A stretch of 15,983 bases of DNA from an uncultured Lachnospiraceae bacterium (GTDB taxonomy: Bacteria; Bacillota_A; Clostridia; Lachnospirales; Lachnospiraceae): positions 1 through 15,983 of the forward strand of contig USJM01000019.1 in the NCBI GenBank assembly GCA_900555005.1. Direction: 5' to 3'. The notes under the pieces were generated by a model. It had not been told where the DNA came from, did not search any database, and saw only the letters and a list, made by a program, of their open reading frames with translations. The position numbers and the translations under genes were made by a program. Positions 15,394 to 15,983 of the stretch are shown piece by piece. Within the stretch, counting starts at the first letter, position 1. Each line of letters opens with the position of its first letter.

Positions 15394-15983
15394 ATGAATA
15401 TCGTTTGCCTGGACCTTGAAGGAGTACTTGTACCGGAAATATGGATTGCATTCGCTCAGGCGAGTGGAATTCCCGAGCTGAAGCGCACGACTCGTGACGA
15501 ACCAGATTATAATAAGCTGATGCAGTGGAGGCTGGGTATTCTCCGCGAACATGGATTGGGACTCAGACAGATCCAGGATACAATTGCAACGATTGAGCCG
15601 CTTCCGGGAGCTAGAGAATTTCTAGACAGACTTCGCGCGCAGACACAGGTGATCATCATCAGTGATACATTCACTCAGTTCGCATCACCGTTGATGGAGA
15701 AACTTGGATGGCCGACACTGTTCTGCAACACGCTCGAGGTGGCTCCGGATGGAATGATTACAGGATTCCGGATGCGGATTCCGGATTCCAAGCTGAATAC
15801 AGTCAGGGCGCTCCAGTCTATTGGCTTTGATACCATTGCGTCCGGGGATTCGTTTAATGATCTTGCAATGATCAAGGCAAGCAAGGCAGGATTTTTATTC
15901 CGCACGACCGATCAGATCCGAAAGGATTATCCGCAGCTGCCAGCCTTTGAAACGTATGATGAATTGCTGGAGGGCATCCAGAA
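15394..15983 (+). CDS. thrH: Phosphoserine phosphatase / homoserine phosphotransferase ThrH (3' end cut off)
   Basis: ATG 15394 follows the strong AGGAGGAG (15379-15386). The frame is open to the window end, giving 196 residues of a family that is about 205 long in Pseudomonas, so only the last few are missing. It is a HAD-superfamily enzyme: motif I LDLEGVLVPEIWI with nucleophile D7 and Glu in place of the usual second Asp (E9), motif II ISDTF (S90), K133, and motif III SGDSFND (150-156). ThrH dephosphorylates phosphoserine and can pass the phosphate to homoserine, giving the substrate for threonine synthase. With the ACT gene in front, it likely forms a small amino acid unit; the next genes lie outside the window. 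Confidence 0.93.
   Translation, partial: MNIVCLDLEGVLVPEIWIAFAQASGIPELKRTTRDEPDYNKLMQWRLGILREHGLGLRQIQDTIATIEPLPGAREFLDRLRAQTQVIIISDTFTQFASPLMEKLGWPTLFCNTLEVAPDGMITGFRMRIPDSKLNTVRALQSIGFDTIASGDSFNDLAMIKASKAGFLFRTTDQIRKDYPQLPAFETYDELLEGIQ

Overview
The window looks like a chromosomal piece of a Clostridia-class Firmicute, probably Lachnospiraceae. The evidence is strong AGGAGG-type ribosome binding sites, a clostridial-style SecA with a CPCGSG...CHG zinc tail followed directly by prfB, and a ydjI/ydjG/ydjH-like cluster. It falls into an accessory left half (1 to about 7.4 kb) and a housekeeping right half (about 7.5 kb to the end). All genes seen are on the + strand.

Left half: two large proteins that I cannot name (94-1784, frameshifted, and 1800-3962) are followed by a membrane-anchored AAA+ ATPase of the CbxX/CfqX (SpoVK-like) type (4029-5177). 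Next come a 175-residue orphan protein behind its own good promoter, a small basic ribbon-helix-helix-like protein, and an IS30-family transposase. The two large proteins share a segment around a GYDxxTG/SGKK motif and a similar C-terminal pattern, so they look like divergent paralogues. A 19-base perfect palindrome (TTTCGCCAACTTGGCGAAA) occurs twice, once upstream of the first large gene and once upstream of the ATPase gene. It is extended to 25 bases at the second site. This cassette is the best candidate for an undescribed system.

Right half: secA has its own extended -10 promoter. Its reading frame is broken by two separate one-base losses, one just before the TNMAGRGTD motif and one inside the C-terminal zinc motif. 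Putting back one base at each place gives a normal 859-residue SecA. prfB follows and is unusual in having no programmed frameshift. After a structured leader or terminator comes an SPFH-protein / zinc-ribbon membrane protein / TPM-domain protein operon, like B. subtilis ydjI-ydjG-ydjH but without pspA in view. An ACT-domain (UPF0735/PheB-type) gene and thrH, cut off by the window end, close the segment and point to homoserine/threonine metabolism.

Three one-base losses (near 600, 9150 and 10186) in 16 kb, two of them in an essential gene, make base-calling error the first explanation to exclude before calling anything a pseudogene. No tRNA, rRNA, CRISPR array or credible minus-strand gene was seen.
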